DNA from: Microbacterium sp. NIBRBAC000506063
GTDB taxonomy: Bacteria; Actinomycetota; Actinomycetes; Actinomycetales; Microbacteriaceae
Direction: 5' to 3'
Assembly (NCBI RefSeq): GCF_017968845.1
Contig: NZ_CP072876.1
Location: forward strand, 1,426,001-1,490,000
DNA length: 64,000 bases
The notes beneath the pieces are model-generated. The model was not told the origin of the DNA. It made no database searches and saw nothing but the letters and a program-made list of their open reading frames with translations. Position numbers and translations under genes: made by a program. Below are positions 41,132-50,592 of this stretch, one piece after another (position 1 is the first letter of the stretch; every line of letters begins with the position of its first letter).

Positions 41132-41188
41132 ACTGTCTCCGCACACATGCCAAGGCGTTTCGTCTCGCCTTCGGCTCGCTCAACGACC
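41050..41188. repeat. facing pair of REP-like dispersed repeats before the enoyl-CoA hydratase gene
   Basis: The left copy (41050-41088) starts GGTCGTTGAGCGGAGCCCGG and ends AGACGAAACGC. The right copy (41155-41188) is its inverse, starting GCGTTTCGTCTCGCC and ending GCTCAACGACC. Between them is a short hairpin, GCGCGCCC/GGGCGCG near 41100. The right copy is base-for-base the reverse complement of 45338-45371. The pair fills the gap between mmsB and the hydratase gene. Confidence 0.75.
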
Positions 41189-41215
41189 GAATCGCTGACA
41201 CGCAAAGGAGCACCG

Positions 41216-41992
41216 ATGACCGAGTACGAGACGATCCTGGTCGAGCAGCGCGGACGCGTGGGGTGGATCACCCTGAACCGGCCCCACGCACTCAACGCCC
41301 TCAACGGGCAGGTGTCGCGCGATGTGACCGCCGCCGCGCAGGCCTTCGACGCGGACGAAGGCGTGGGCGCGATCGTCGTGACGGGCTCCGAGAAGGCCTT
41401 CGCCGCCGGCGCCGACATCAAGGAGATGGAGGAGATGACGTCCGGGCAGATGCTCGAGGTCGACCACTTCGGCGCCTGGGACGACTTCGCCGCCGTCCGC
41501 ACCCCGGTCATCGCCGCCGTCGCAGGCTACGCCCTCGGCGGCGGGTGCGAACTGGCGATGATGTGCGACATCATCCTCGCCGCCGACACCGCGAAGTTCG
41601 GCCAGCCCGAGATCAACCTCGGCGTCATCCCGGGGATGGGCGGCACGCAGCGTCTCATCCGGGCGGTCGGCTACTACAAGGCCGCCGAGCTGATCCTCAG
41701 CGGACGGCTGATCGGCGCCGAGGAGGCCGAGCGGGTCGGGCTCGCGTCACGGGTGGTCGCGGCATCCGACCTCCTCTCCGAAGCGGAGAAGCTCGCCGAG
41801 ACGATCGCCTCGAAGTCGCTCCCTTCCGTGTACGCGGCCAAGGCGGCGCTCGATGCCGCGATGGAGACGACGCTGGCCGACGGCCTCGCCCACGAGAAGC
41901 AGGCCTTCGCCGCGCTCTTCGACACGGAGGACCAGAAGGAGGGGATGGCGGCGTTCCGCGAGAAGCGGGCACCCGACTTCCGGCACCGCTGA
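41216..41992 (+). CDS. enoyl-CoA hydratase
   Basis: Crotonase-fold hydratase of 258 residues. The oxyanion-hole blocks are [15 protein letters not shown] and [16 protein letters not shown], the two catalytic Glu residues are in GGGCELAM and [15 protein letters not shown], and it ends [15 protein letters not shown]. It would hydrate methacrylyl-CoA or crotonyl-CoA made by the acyl-CoA dehydrogenase just upstream. AAAGGAG sits at normal distance before ATG 41216. Intact. Confidence 0.92.
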   Translation: MTEYETILVEQRGRVGWITLNRPHALNALNGQVSRDVTAAAQAFDADEGVGAIVVTGSEKAFAAGADIKEMEEMTSGQMLEVDHFGAWDDFAAVRTPVIAAVAGYALGGGCELAMMCDIILAADTAKFGQPEINLGVIPGMGGTQRLIRAVGYYKAAELILSGRLIGAEEAERVGLASRVVAASDLLSEAEKLAETIASKSLPSVYAAKAALDAAMETTLADGLAHEKQAFAALFDTEDQKEGMAAFREKRAPDFRHR

Positions 41993-41999
41993 GCGGGTG

Positions 42000-42448
42000 T
42001 CAGCCCTCCAGCTCGCGGGTCAGCGTCTCGTTGCGCTCGGTGATGAGGCGGCGCATGTACCTGAGCAGGAACAGTCGATCGACGAGGCGGCCGAGCGGGC
42101 CGAGGGGAGAGCGGAAGACGATGGTGTCGCGCATGAGCGTCCCCTCCGGGAGCGGTCGGAAGACGTGTTCGTGGAAGAACGCGCCGAACGGCCCGCGCAG
42201 CTGACGATCGCAGAAGCGGTGAGGCGGATCCAGGTCGAACACGACCGAGGTGAGTCGGAACCGGATGCCGAAGTGCCGTGCCGACCAGGTCACCGTCGAG
42301 CCTTCGGTGAAGGTGTCTCCCTCCGGCCCGTGGACCATCCGCTCGGCGTGCCTCGCCATCGAGGCGACGTGAAGCTGCGGATCGAGGGAGGCGGCATAGA
42401 CCTCTGCGGGGTCGCCCGGATGACCCGCTCGAGGGTGAACTCGGGCAT
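42000..42448 (-). CDS. SRPBCC (START/Bet v 1-like) family protein, frameshift near the start
   Basis: Small cytosolic protein of about 149 residues with the helix-grip pocket fold. It starts MPEFTLERVIRATPAEVYAA, with a one-base loss in the CCCC run near 42415, and includes GSTVTWSARHFGIRFRLTSV and HEHVFRPLPEGTLMRDTIVF, a polyketide cyclase/coenzyme Q-binding COQ10-like pattern. Ligand unknown. The start overlaps the MarR stop by ATGA, so the pair is coupled. Confidence 0.8.
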
Positions 42449-43008
42449 CAGAGCGGATCCGGCTGCGGCTTCGGGTCGGCGAAGTCGCCGGCCTCCTTGC
42501 GCAGGCGTGCGACGATCGCGACCAGATCGGCGGCATCCGACCGCTCGAGACCCGGGTGGGAGAACACCTCGTCATTGAGCGCAGTGGTCGCCCGTTCGAC
42601 GAGCGCGCGGCCCTCGACCGTGAGCGTGAGCATCGCGGCCCGTCCGTCGTGGGGGTGCGCCTCGCGCAGGATGAGACCGTCGCGCACGAGCCGGTCGGCG
42701 GTGTTGGTGACGCTCGTCGGGTGCACCTGCAGACGCGCCACCACACTCGACAGCGGCAGCGTCCCTGCGCGGCTGAAGGCGAGCAGGCGCAGCAGCTCGT
42801 ATCGCGCGAAGGTCAGCGAGAAGGGTTTGAGGGCCGCGTCGACGCGGGCAAGCAGAAGCTGCTGCGCGCGCATCACGGAGATCACCACGGCCATGCCGTC
42901 GGCGGCATCCGACCACCCGTGCGCGAGCCACTGCCGCTTCGCCTCGGCGAGCGGATCGATCGGCAGGGGATGGGGCGGGGCATAGGGCAACGGTAGCGCC
43001 GAATGCAT
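42448..43008 (-). CDS. MarR-family transcriptional regulator
   Basis: Winged-helix repressor of 186 residues. The DNA-binding part reads LTFARYELLRLLAFSRAGTL, SSVVARLQVHPTSVTNTADR and LVRDGLILREAHPHDGRAAM, followed by the dimer helix. ATG 43008 (MHSALPLPYAPP) is preferred over a much longer open frame that starts inside the divergent promoter. It faces away from etfB across a perfect palindrome and probably controls both directions. Intact. Confidence 0.87.
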   Translation of the reverse strand: MHSALPLPYAPPHPLPIDPLAEAKRQWLAHGWSDAADGMAVVISVMRAQQLLLARVDAALKPFSLTFARYELLRLLAFSRAGTLPLSSVVARLQVHPTSVTNTADRLVRDGLILREAHPHDGRAAMLTLTVEGRALVERATTALNDEVFSHPGLERSDAADLVAIVARLRKEAGDFADPKPQPDPL

Positions 43009-43051
43009 GCACTCGAGGCTCGAGGAGATCGACTTCTGTGAAACTGCCACC

Positions 43052-43065
43052 CAATGTATACATTG
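43052..43065. promoter_or_regulatory. perfect palindrome in the marR/etfB divergent promoter
   Basis: CAATGTATACATTG is a perfect 14-base palindrome between the MarR gene and etfB, the size and symmetry expected for a MarR operator. Its core TGTATACA is the same as in the prpR operator at 27348-27355. A likely etfB promoter, TTGGGT (43106-43111) and TAGAAT (43130-43135) with an 18-base spacer, lies downstream. Confidence 0.7.
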
Positions 43066-43159
43066 TGGCGAAAAAGTCAGGGAAAGTCGGAGCCAACGCT
43101 CGCGATTGGGTACAGAAGACCAAGATCGATAGAATCGCCGCAGGCGTGAGGAGTTATCG

Positions 43160-43936
43160 ATGAAGATCGTCGTGCTGGTGAAGGAAGTCCCGGACACCTA
43201 TGGGGACCGGAAGCTGAATCTGGAGACCGGGCTCGCGGATCGTGAGGCGAGCGAGAAGGTCCTGGACGAGATCGGCGAGCGTTCGCTGGAGGTTGCTCTG
43301 AAGCACGCCGACGCGAACCCGGACACCGAGATCGTCGTCGTGTCGGCGGGTTCCGAAGGTGCCGCTGCGACGATCCGGAAGGGTCTGGCGATGGGCGCCG
43401 GGTCTGCTCTTCAGGTCGCCGATGAGGGTCTGCTCGGTGCGGATCTGGGGTTGACGGCCGAGGTGCTGGCGGCGGCGATCAGGCGTGTCGAGCCCGATCT
43501 GGTGATCGCGGGCAACCAGTCCACGGATGGTTCGGGCGGCATGATCGCCTCGATGGTCGCGGAGCTTCTGGATGTGCCGGCGTTGACGAACCTCTCCGCG
43601 GTGGAGATCGGATCGGATGCCGTCAGCGGCACGCGGGCGTCGGATGGTGCGACGTTGCAGGTGACGGCGCCGCTTCCGGCGGTGGTGTCGATCACGGAGG
43701 CGTTGCCGGATGCGCGTTTCCCGAACTTCAAGGGCATCATGGCGGCGAAGAAGAAGCCGTTCGAGACGGTGTCGTTGGCCGATCTGGGCATCGATCCGGA
43801 GGATCATTCCGCGTCGCGGTCGATCGTGATCGGCATCTCGGAGAAGCCGCCGCGGGAGGCGGGCGTGAAGATCACGGATGAGGGCGACGCGGGCGAGAAG
43901 CTGGCGGAGTTCCTTGTGGCGAACCGGCTGGTGTGA
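43160..43936 (+). CDS. etfB: electron transfer flavoprotein beta subunit
   Basis: Beta subunit of ETF, 258 residues; it takes electrons from acyl-CoA dehydrogenases. It opens [20 protein letters not shown] and has [16 protein letters not shown]-type AMP-binding text ([20 protein letters not shown]) and [24 protein letters not shown] precedes the ATG. The alpha subunit follows 11 bases later. Its base composition uses more T-ending and G-ending codons than its neighbours. Intact. Confidence 0.95.
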   Translation: MKIVVLVKEVPDTYGDRKLNLETGLADREASEKVLDEIGERSLEVALKHADANPDTEIVVVSAGSEGAAATIRKGLAMGAGSALQVADEGLLGADLGLTAEVLAAAIRRVEPDLVIAGNQSTDGSGGMIASMVAELLDVPALTNLSAVEIGSDAVSGTRASDGATLQVTAPLPAVVSITEALPDARFPNFKGIMAAKKKPFETVSLADLGIDPEDHSASRSIVIGISEKPPREAGVKITDEGDAGEKLAEFLVANRLV

Positions 43937-43947
43937 GGGGCAAAGAC

Positions 43948-44922
43948 ATGACTGATTTCGCGCACGATTCGATCCTCGTCCTGCTGGATGTGACCCCGTC
44001 GGGTGAGCTGGCGAGGTCGTCGGCGGGCCTGCTGGGCGCGGCGGCGGGTGTGGGCACGCCGGTGGCGCTCCTGGTGACAGAGAACGCAGAGCTGGCGACG
44101 GATGCCGCGGATCTCGGCGCCGCGACGGTGCTGGTGCACTCGCCCGACGACACGTCTGCTCTGACCGTTCCTGCTGCGGATGCTCTTACCGCGGCGGCTG
44201 AACTCGTGAAGCCGGATGCGGTTCTGGTGTCGAACTCGGTGGAGGGCCGGGATGTCGCGGCTCGTTTCGCGGCGCGCACGCGCGCGGGTGTCGCGGTGGA
44301 TGCTGTGGGCGTATCGCGCGACGGTCAGGGCATCGTGGCGCATCACTCGGTCTACGGCGGTGCGTACAACGTGGACTCTGCGGTGACGTGGGGTGCGCCG
44401 GTGATCACCGTCCGTGAGGGCGCGATCGATGCGCGCGCCGCGGCGCAGACGCCGGTCGTCGAGCAACTCGAAGTGATGGCATCCGGTCGCAAGGCGGCGA
44501 CGATCGCCGCCGTCGAGGAGGCGGTGGTGGAGTCTTCGCGTCCGGAGCTGAAGGGTGCGGCGAAGGTCGTCTCGGGCGGCCGGGGTCTGGGCTCTGCGGA
44601 GAAATTCGCGCTGGTGGAGGAGCTCGCCGACGCGCTGGGCGCCGCGGTGGGCGCCTCGCGCGCGGCCGTGGATGCCGGCTACATCGCCCATTCCGCGCAG
44701 GTGGGGCAGACCGGTGTCTCCGTCTCGCCGCAGCTGTACGTCGCGTTGGGCATCTCCGGGGCGATCCAGCACCGGGCCGGGATGCAGACGGCCAAGACGA
44801 TCGTCGCGATCAACAAGGACGAGGAAGCGCCGATCTTCGACATCGCCGACTTCGGTGTCGTCGGAGACGTGTTCCAGGTCGTCCCGCAGCTGATCAAGGC
44901 CCTCGAACTCAAGAAGGCGTAG
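43948..44922 (+). CDS. etfA: electron transfer flavoprotein alpha subunit
   Basis: Alpha subunit of ETF, 324 residues, with an N-terminal domain like EtfB and a C-terminal FAD domain: [60 protein letters not shown] and [16 protein letters not shown]. The ATG at 43948 is chosen over a GTG that overlaps the etfB stop. A cytochrome gene starts four bases after the stop. Intact. Confidence 0.95.
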   Translation: MTDFAHDSILVLLDVTPSGELARSSAGLLGAAAGVGTPVALLVTENAELATDAADLGAATVLVHSPDDTSALTVPAADALTAAAELVKPDAVLVSNSVEGRDVAARFAARTRAGVAVDAVGVSRDGQGIVAHHSVYGGAYNVDSAVTWGAPVITVREGAIDARAAAQTPVVEQLEVMASGRKAATIAAVEEAVVESSRPELKGAAKVVSGGRGLGSAEKFALVEELADALGAAVGASRAAVDAGYIAHSAQVGQTGVSVSPQLYVALGISGAIQHRAGMQTAKTIVAINKDEEAPIFDIADFGVVGDVFQVVPQLIKALELKKA

Positions 44923-44926
44923 CGGC

Positions 44927-46649
44927 ATGGCGACCTACGGCAGCGCGTTGCGGCAGGGTCTGCCGCGCACACCGGGCGGCGACCCCTGGCCGCCGACGGC
45001 CGACGCCCCGGTCGCGGCACCCGATGCCGCGGCACCGACGGGCACCCCCGGCCGCCGCGCCTGTGACCGCCGAGCCGTCTCCCCTCGCCCCGCGAGGACG
45101 CGAAGCGACCGAGACGAAACGCAGTGAGGATGCCGTAGCAGCCGCATCCGCTGCAGCCTCTCCTGCCCCGGCTCCCGCGGGCCCTTCGACGAGCTCAGGG
45201 CCCGCTCCTGCTTCGGGCTCTGCTCCCGTGACACTGCGTCGCGGCCTTCCGCGCACCCCGGGCGGGGAGCCCTGGCCGCCGGCCGGCGCAGCCCCGGTTG
45301 CCGCTGTTGTCGCGCCCGTGATCTCTGACTCCTCTCCGGTCGTTGAGCGAGCCGAAGGCGAGACGAAACGCAGTACGGGACCGACGACGGTTGTTGCCGA
45401 TGCCGCGGTTCCGACGGCACCCGTCGCCGTCGAGGAGGGCCCTGCCCTGCGCCGCGGTCTGCCGCGCACCCCGGGTGGGGAGCCGTGGCCGCCGGCCGGC
45501 GCCGTCGCCCGGCGCGTGATCGAGGCCGCCCCGGCCGCCGAGGTCGCCGAACCGGCAGCGGAAGCTGCCGCAGAGCTCGTGGTGACCTCCGCGGAGACCG
45601 CTGCACCGGCATCCGCCGCTGTCGCGGTTGCGGAGCCCGCCGCCCCAGGGAGCCGTTGCCGTTCACCCCGGGGGTCATCCCCGGCAAGTACGCCTTCACC
45701 CCTCCGCAGCCGAAGCCCGAGCCCGAGCGGGTGGGGCCGTTCACCAGGGCGCAGTGGGCAGGTGCGGTGATCGTCGGGGGTCTCGGGCTGCTGTTCGCTG
45801 CGGCGATGGCGGTGTTCGCGGTGCGGTGGTTCCTCTCGCTGGAGTTCATGGCGGACTTCCTGGCTGCGTATCCGGGCGAGTACCACCTGCCCGAGGGTGC
45901 CCCGGTCGGGTTCCCCGGCTGGCTGGGTTGGCAGCACTTCTTCAACTTCTTCCTGATGGTGCTGATCATCCGCTCCGGGCTCCGGGTGCGCACGGAGAAG
46001 CGTCCGAGCGCGTTCTGGACGCCGCGGCGGGATCCGAAGGGCAAGGTCAGCCTGACGATCTGGTTCCATCAGTCGCTGGATGTGCTGTGGCTGATCAACG
46101 GGGTCGTCTTCGTGGTGCTGCTGTTCGTGACCGGGCAGTGGATGCGGGTGATCCCCACCAGCTGGGAGGTCTTCCCCAACGCGCTCTCGGCTGCCCTGCA
46201 GTACGTGTCGCTGGACTGGCCGACCGAGAACGGCTGGGTCAATTACAACTCGCTGCAGCAGATCGCGTACTTCACCACGATCTTCATCGCCGCGCCCCTG
46301 GCCGCGGTCACCGGGTATCGGATGAGCGGGATGTGGCCCAAGAATGCCAAGGCCCTCAACCGCATCTATCCGATCGAGTGGGCCCGGGCGGTGCACTTCC
46401 CGGTGATGCTGTACTTCGTGGTGTTCATCTTCATCCACGTCGCCCTGGTCTTCGCCACCGGCGCGCTGCGGAACCTGAACCACATGTACGCCGCGCAGGG
46501 CAGTGTCGACGGGATCCAGTACGCCGACAACTGGACCGGGTTCTGGCTCTTCGCAGCCTCCCTGGTCGTGATTGCCGCGGCCTGGATCGCCGCCCGCCCC
46601 TCGTCCTGGCCCCATCGCCCGCCTCTTCGGCACCGTCAGCAGCCGATAG
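44927..46649 (+). CDS. b-type cytochrome with long repeat-bearing N-terminal tail, several apparent frameshifts
   Basis: Membrane protein of about 575 residues, cytochrome b561/FdhI-like. The first 260 residues are Pro/Ala-rich and carry three copies of GLPRTPGG(E/D)PWPP near 44956, 45243 and 45454. From 45720 on follow four to five helices with His residues for b hemes in [22 protein letters not shown] and [12 protein letters not shown]. Shifts lie near 45045, 45640 and twice near 46600-46615; with them the end reads [14 protein letters not shown] at 46649. Its place after etfBA suggests it passes ETF electrons to menaquinone; this is inferred. Confidence 0.8.
45338..45371. repeat. REP-like repeat in frame inside the cytochrome tail
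   Basis: The 34-base copy starts GGTCGTTGAGCGAGCC and ends GAGACGAAACGC, and is the exact inverse of 41155-41188. It is translated as [11 protein letters not shown] within the disordered tail. A partial copy at 45092-45122 gives ATETKRS, and a second-family palindrome at 45179-45203 gives GPSTSSGP, so three repeat elements sit within one coding region. Confidence 0.75.
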
Positions 46650-46740
46650 CAGTCCACTGCGGGCGTGAGGCCTGCACGAGGGAGCAGATCGTGCATCGGA
46701 TGCGGTGAGCGATCGGTGTTCCGCGCTTGACTCTCAACCA

Positions 46741-46754
46741 AACAAGCGCTTGAG
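46741..46754. promoter_or_regulatory. KstR2-like operator, first of the catabolic island
   Basis: AACAAGCGCTTGAG contains the perfect palindrome CAAGCGCTTG and matches AnCAAGnnCTTGnT except at the last base. It overlaps TTGAGT (46750-46755), the likely -10 element six bases before the ATG at 46762, and TTGACT at 46727 is a possible -35. Confidence 0.6.
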
Positions 46755-46761
46755 TAAGAGA

Positions 46762-47510
46762 ATGTTCGCGCCACTCGCCTTCTTCTCGTTCGTCCGCCTC
46801 GAAGACCCCGCGCAGCGCGGCGCCTACAACCGCTGGCATCAGCTCGACCACCGGCCGGAGAACCTGGCGTTGCCCGGGTGGCGTGGGGCGACCGCTGGGA
46901 GCTGCGCTCGGAGAACCGCCCTGTGGCGTCCGGTCGTGACGTCGACCTCATCGATTACGTCGCGATGTACTGGTTCCGGGAACCCGTCGCCGAGTCGGTG
47001 GCCGCATGGGACGCACTCGGCGAGGCCTCGTTCCAATGGGGACGCGGGCCGCTGCTGCCGGGCATCCAGCGCCCCATGCTCGCTTTCTTCACGCCCGTGA
47101 AGGGGTACGCCGCACCGCGCGCCCTCGTCTCGCCCGAGGTTCTGCCGTACCGGCCGAATCGCGGACTGCACATCTCGGTCACCGAGTTCGACGAGCCGCA
47201 TGCCGAGACCACGCACGACGCGCACCGCCTCGAGGATCGCGAGGTGATCCCGGCGCTCCTCGAACTCGAGGGTGTCGCCGGCGCCTGGACCTTCTCGTTC
47301 AGCCATCCGCAGCAGCACACCTCGCTGCCCTTCGAATCCCGTCCCGCGGCGAAGGGGAGCATTCGCATCCGGCTCCTCTACCTCGAGCAGGATCCTGTCG
47401 CGGTCGCACCGGAGATCGACCGCATCGAGAACGGAATCGTCGGCGACCCCGCCGGAACGCGGATCCTCTCGGCTCCGGTCTCGACGATCATCCCTTGGCA
47501 GGACTGGTGA
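46762..47510 (+). CDS. unrecognised conserved protein, one apparent frameshift
   Basis: A soluble protein of about 249 residues that starts MFAPLAFFSFVRLEDPAQRG then YNRWHQLDHRPENLALPG and continues GDRWELRSENRPVASGRDVD, LIDYVAMYWFREPVAESVAA and SIRIRLLYLEQDPVAVAPEI. The HQLDHRPENLALPG and YVAMYWFREP stretches look like two units of a dimeric alpha/beta barrel (EthD/Dabb style), but I cannot name the family. The frame shifts near 46880 in TGGGGCG. Its stop overlaps the next GTG, and a KstR2-like site covers its promoter, so it belongs to the island. Confidence 0.7.
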
Positions 47511-47980
47511 GTCTGCCCGTGGAAGAGCGGCTGCGAGCGCTCGAGGACCGTGCGGCGATCGCTGAGCTCATCGCGCAGTACGGTCCGGCAGTCGACCGTG
47601 GCGACGCGGATGCCGTGAGGGCGCTCTGGTCGGATGACGGAGAGTACGGCTTCGACGACACGGTCCTCGATGCCGAGGGCATCCACTCGCTCGTCGATCT
47701 GGAGACGCATCGCGATCTCATGCGTCGCGGCTGCGCACACATCATCTCGGCGCCGACGATCGTGCTCGGCGGCGACGCGGCCGTCGCCATCACCCACTCG
47801 GCTGTCCTCGCCGGCACCGACCGCGGCTGGGAGCCGGCACGCGTCAGCGCCAACCGCTGGGAGCTCGTCCGCACCGCGCAGGGATGGAAGGTGAATCGGC
47901 GGCTGAACCGCCTGCTCGACGGCAGCGCCGTCGCCCGGAACCTCCTCGCGCCCGGTGGACTCAATCCGCGAACCGATTGA
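47507..47980 (+). CDS. SnoaL/NTF2-like family protein
   Basis: A 157-residue protein with the cone-shaped NTF2 fold: LRALEDRAAIAELIAQYGPA, DRGDADAVRALWSDDGEYGF, CAHIISAPTIVLGGDAAVAI and ANRWELVRTAQGWKVNRRLN. Members include steroid-isomerase-like enzymes and polyketide cyclases as well as non-enzymes. The GTG start overlaps the stop of the preceding gene (GTGA). Its 3' end overlaps that of the convergent oxidoreductase gene by 20 bases. Intact. Confidence 0.85.
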   Translation: MSLPVEERLRALEDRAAIAELIAQYGPAVDRGDADAVRALWSDDGEYGFDDTVLDAEGIHSLVDLETHRDLMRRGCAHIISAPTIVLGGDAAVAITHSAVLAGTDRGWEPARVSANRWELVRTAQGWKVNRRLNRLLDGSAVARNLLAPGGLNPRTD

Positions 47981-49113
47981 GCGGCGTCTCGCCCTCCTCG
48001 GCCAGGCGCGCCAGCGTCCGTGCTCGCGGACCGAGAGCGCTGCCGAAGCGCACGTTCCAGGTCTCGTACGTCTCATCGCCCAGCGCGATCCGGGCGTGAT
48101 GGGCCCAGTTCGGATCGTCGAGCATCTCGCGCCCGAGCAGGACCAGGTCGGCGTCGCCCTCCTCGATCAGGCGCGAAGCCTGGATGGGATCGACGACGAG
48201 GCCGACCGTGGCGGTGAGCGCATCCGCCTCCGCGCGGATGCGCCGCGAGAAGTCCGCATGGAAGGCGAATCCTCGCCGCACTCGGGTGTCCGATGAGCGG
48301 TCCGTCGACACGCCGCCCGAAGAGGTATCAACGACGTCCACACCCGATGCCGCAAGCGCACGGGCGAAGGCAACGGTGTCCTCGATCATGAGGCCGCCCT
48401 CGATGCCGTCCACCGAGGAGACACGATAGGCGAGGGGATGTCCGCTCCGATCGCATCCCGCACCGCTGCGACGACCTCGAGCGGGTACCGCATCCGTCGC
48501 ACGGCATCGCCACCGTATTCGTCCTCGCGGCGATTCGAAATCGGGGAGAGGAAGGAATGCAGAAGATACCCGTGCGCGCCGTGCAGCTCGATATAGCGGA
48601 AGCCCGCATCGATCGCCCGGCGTGCGGCATCTGCCCACCGGGCGACGGTGGATCGGATCCCGGCGAGGTCCAACTCCTCGGGAACCGGGAAGCCGGGCCC
48701 GGCCGGCAGGGCTGAGGGTCCGATGACCGGCCAGGGGTGGTGTCCGGCATCCGCGTCGCTCTGGTCCAAAGGCGCCCCTGCTCGCCACGGCTCTCGCACC
48801 GAAGCGCGCCGCCCCGCGTGACTCAGTTGGATCCCGGGCACCGCCCCTGCGCGGCGATCACCGCGGTGATCGGCCGCCATGCGTCCACGTGGGTGCCCGC
48901 CCATAGCCCGGTGTCCCAGGGGGAGATCCGTCCGCGAGGTTCGACGGCCGTCGCCTCTGCGATCACCAGGCCGGCGCCACCGAGGGCGAAGCGGGCGAGA
49001 TGGGCGAGATGGAAGCCGTCGGCGTGGCCTTCTTCCGCCGCGTACATGCACATCGGCGAGACGCCGATACGGTTCGACAGAGTGACGCCGCGGATGGTCA
49101 GAGGTCGGAACAC
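47961..49113 (-). CDS. NADH:flavin oxidoreductase (old yellow enzyme family), two apparent frameshifts
   Basis: FMN-dependent ene-reductase of about 384 residues, close to the YqjM/xenobiotic-reductase type. VFRPLTIRGVTLSNRIGVSP, MCMYAAEEGHADGFHLAHLA, the FMN/substrate block AIDAGFRYIELHGAHGYLLH and FLSPISNRREDEYGGDAVRR, and DADLVLLGREMLDDPNWAHH are all present. One-base losses lie near 48840 (GCCCCTGCG) and 48440. It would reduce activated C=C bonds of a cyclic enone. GTG 49113 follows AAAGGA; the upstream MFS gene stops just before it. Confidence 0.85.
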
Positions 49114-49115
49114 GG

Positions 49116-50509
49116 TCAGGGCGTCCTTTCGGGGAGGCAGGGAGGCGGGTCGCCAGGAACGCGGCGAAGGCGGCGGCGATCGCGGCGGCGATGAGGCAGA
49201 CCTGCAACCCGATCGTGGACAGCTGGATGCCGCCTTCGACGTCGGGGAGTGCCACGAGCACGAGTGCGAGCGCGGCGCTGGCGACGGCGCCCGAGAGCGA
49301 GCGTGCGAGAGAGTTGACGCCGTTGGCGGCGGAGACCTGATGCGGGGCCACGGCATCGATGATGAGAGAGGGCATGGCGGCGAAGGCGAATGCCGTCCCC
49401 GCACCGACGAGCGTCGCTCCGATCAGGACCAGGGTGAGGTCGCCATGCCAGAAGAGGCGGAACGCGAAGGCGCCGGCCATGATCGCGGTGCCGAGGAAGA
49501 GCGTGCGCCCGGGCCGATGCGGGAGATAAGCCGTGCCGCCGGCGCCGACAGCAGCAGTCCCGCCAGCGAGGACGGCACGAGCATGAGCCCGGCTGTCGAC
49601 AGGCTCAGCCCCAGGCCGTAGGCGGTCTCGGGATCGGCAAGCGCCTCCTGCATCGTGATCAGGTGGTTGGCATACATGCCGAAGGTCGCGAAGAACGACG
49701 CGATGTTGATCTGCGCCACAGGCGAGCGCATCGAGACCGTCACATCGATGACGGGCGACGGATGCCTGCGCTCCCAGGGCCACCACAGCACGAGAGCCAG
49801 TCCGCCCGAGAGCGCGACACCGACCGTGGCGAGCGTGAGGCCCCACGTGGCCATGCGAGAGATCACGAGGAGGATCAGGGAGAGTCCGACGGTGAGAAGG
49901 ATCGTGCCCACGACGTCGAAGCGACCCGGGTCGCGCACGGCCGCCTCATCGACGAAGAGCACGAGGAGCACGACGAGGGCCATGCCCGCGATCGCGGACG
50001 CCCAGAAGATCGTCGGCAGCCCTCCCCACGCCACCAGGGGCCGGCGATCGTGAGCCCGAGTCCCGATCCGAGAGCGACGGTGCCGCTCATCAATGCGACG
50101 CCGAGGCGGGTGCGGATGGGGCTGACGAGTCCGCTGAGGAGCCCGATCCCGATCGGCAGGGCGGAGGAGGCGAAGCCCTGCAAGGCGCGTCCGGCGAGGA
50201 TCAGGGCGAAGGAGTCCGTCACGGCGGCGATCACCGATCCGGAGACGAGCAGAGCCATGGCGATGAGGAGCAGCTTCCGGCGCCCGTGCATGTCGGCCAA
50301 GCGCGCCATGACCGGCGTTCCGATCGTCGCCACCAGAAGCGTGACGGTCACCAGCCAGGTGGCGTCGCCTGCTGTGGTGTCCAGCAGCACTGGGACCTGG
50401 GCAGCACGGGCACGATGAGCGTGAACTGGATGGAGCCGACGATGCCGCAGAAGGCGAGCACGGCGACGACGAGCCGCTGATGGGCGTCACTGTGATCTGA
50501 GCGGGACAA
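49116..50509 (-). CDS. MFS drug-type transporter, several apparent frameshifts
   Basis: Major-facilitator exporter of about 465 residues with 14 expected helices (DHA2 type). Family marks are FCGIVGSIQFTLIVPVLP, the loop motif ARLADMHGRRKLLLIAMALL and the motif C-like GSGLGLTIAGPWW. Frames break near 50400, 50040, 49515 and probably 49130. The TTG at 50509 after GGACGG is the most likely start; a TTG at 50545 would add 12 residues. It is divergent from the metallo-hydrolase across a KstR2-like site, and may export or import the pathway substrate. Confidence 0.8.
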
Positions 50510-50567
50510 GGCATCCGTCCGGAAGATATGGGTATCCGTTCTCAACCTAGCGATTTCCGCTCAAATG

Positions 50568-50581
50568 AACAAGCGATTGCT
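50568..50581. promoter_or_regulatory. KstR2-like operator between MFS and metallo-hydrolase genes
   Basis: AACAAGCGATTGCT matches AnCAAGnnCTTGnT at all fixed positions but one (A for C). It sits in the 83-base divergent region and abuts TAGGGT (50581-50586), the likely -10 element six bases before ATG 50593, so it can control both genes. Confidence 0.6.
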
Positions 50582-50592
50582 AGGGTGAGAAG

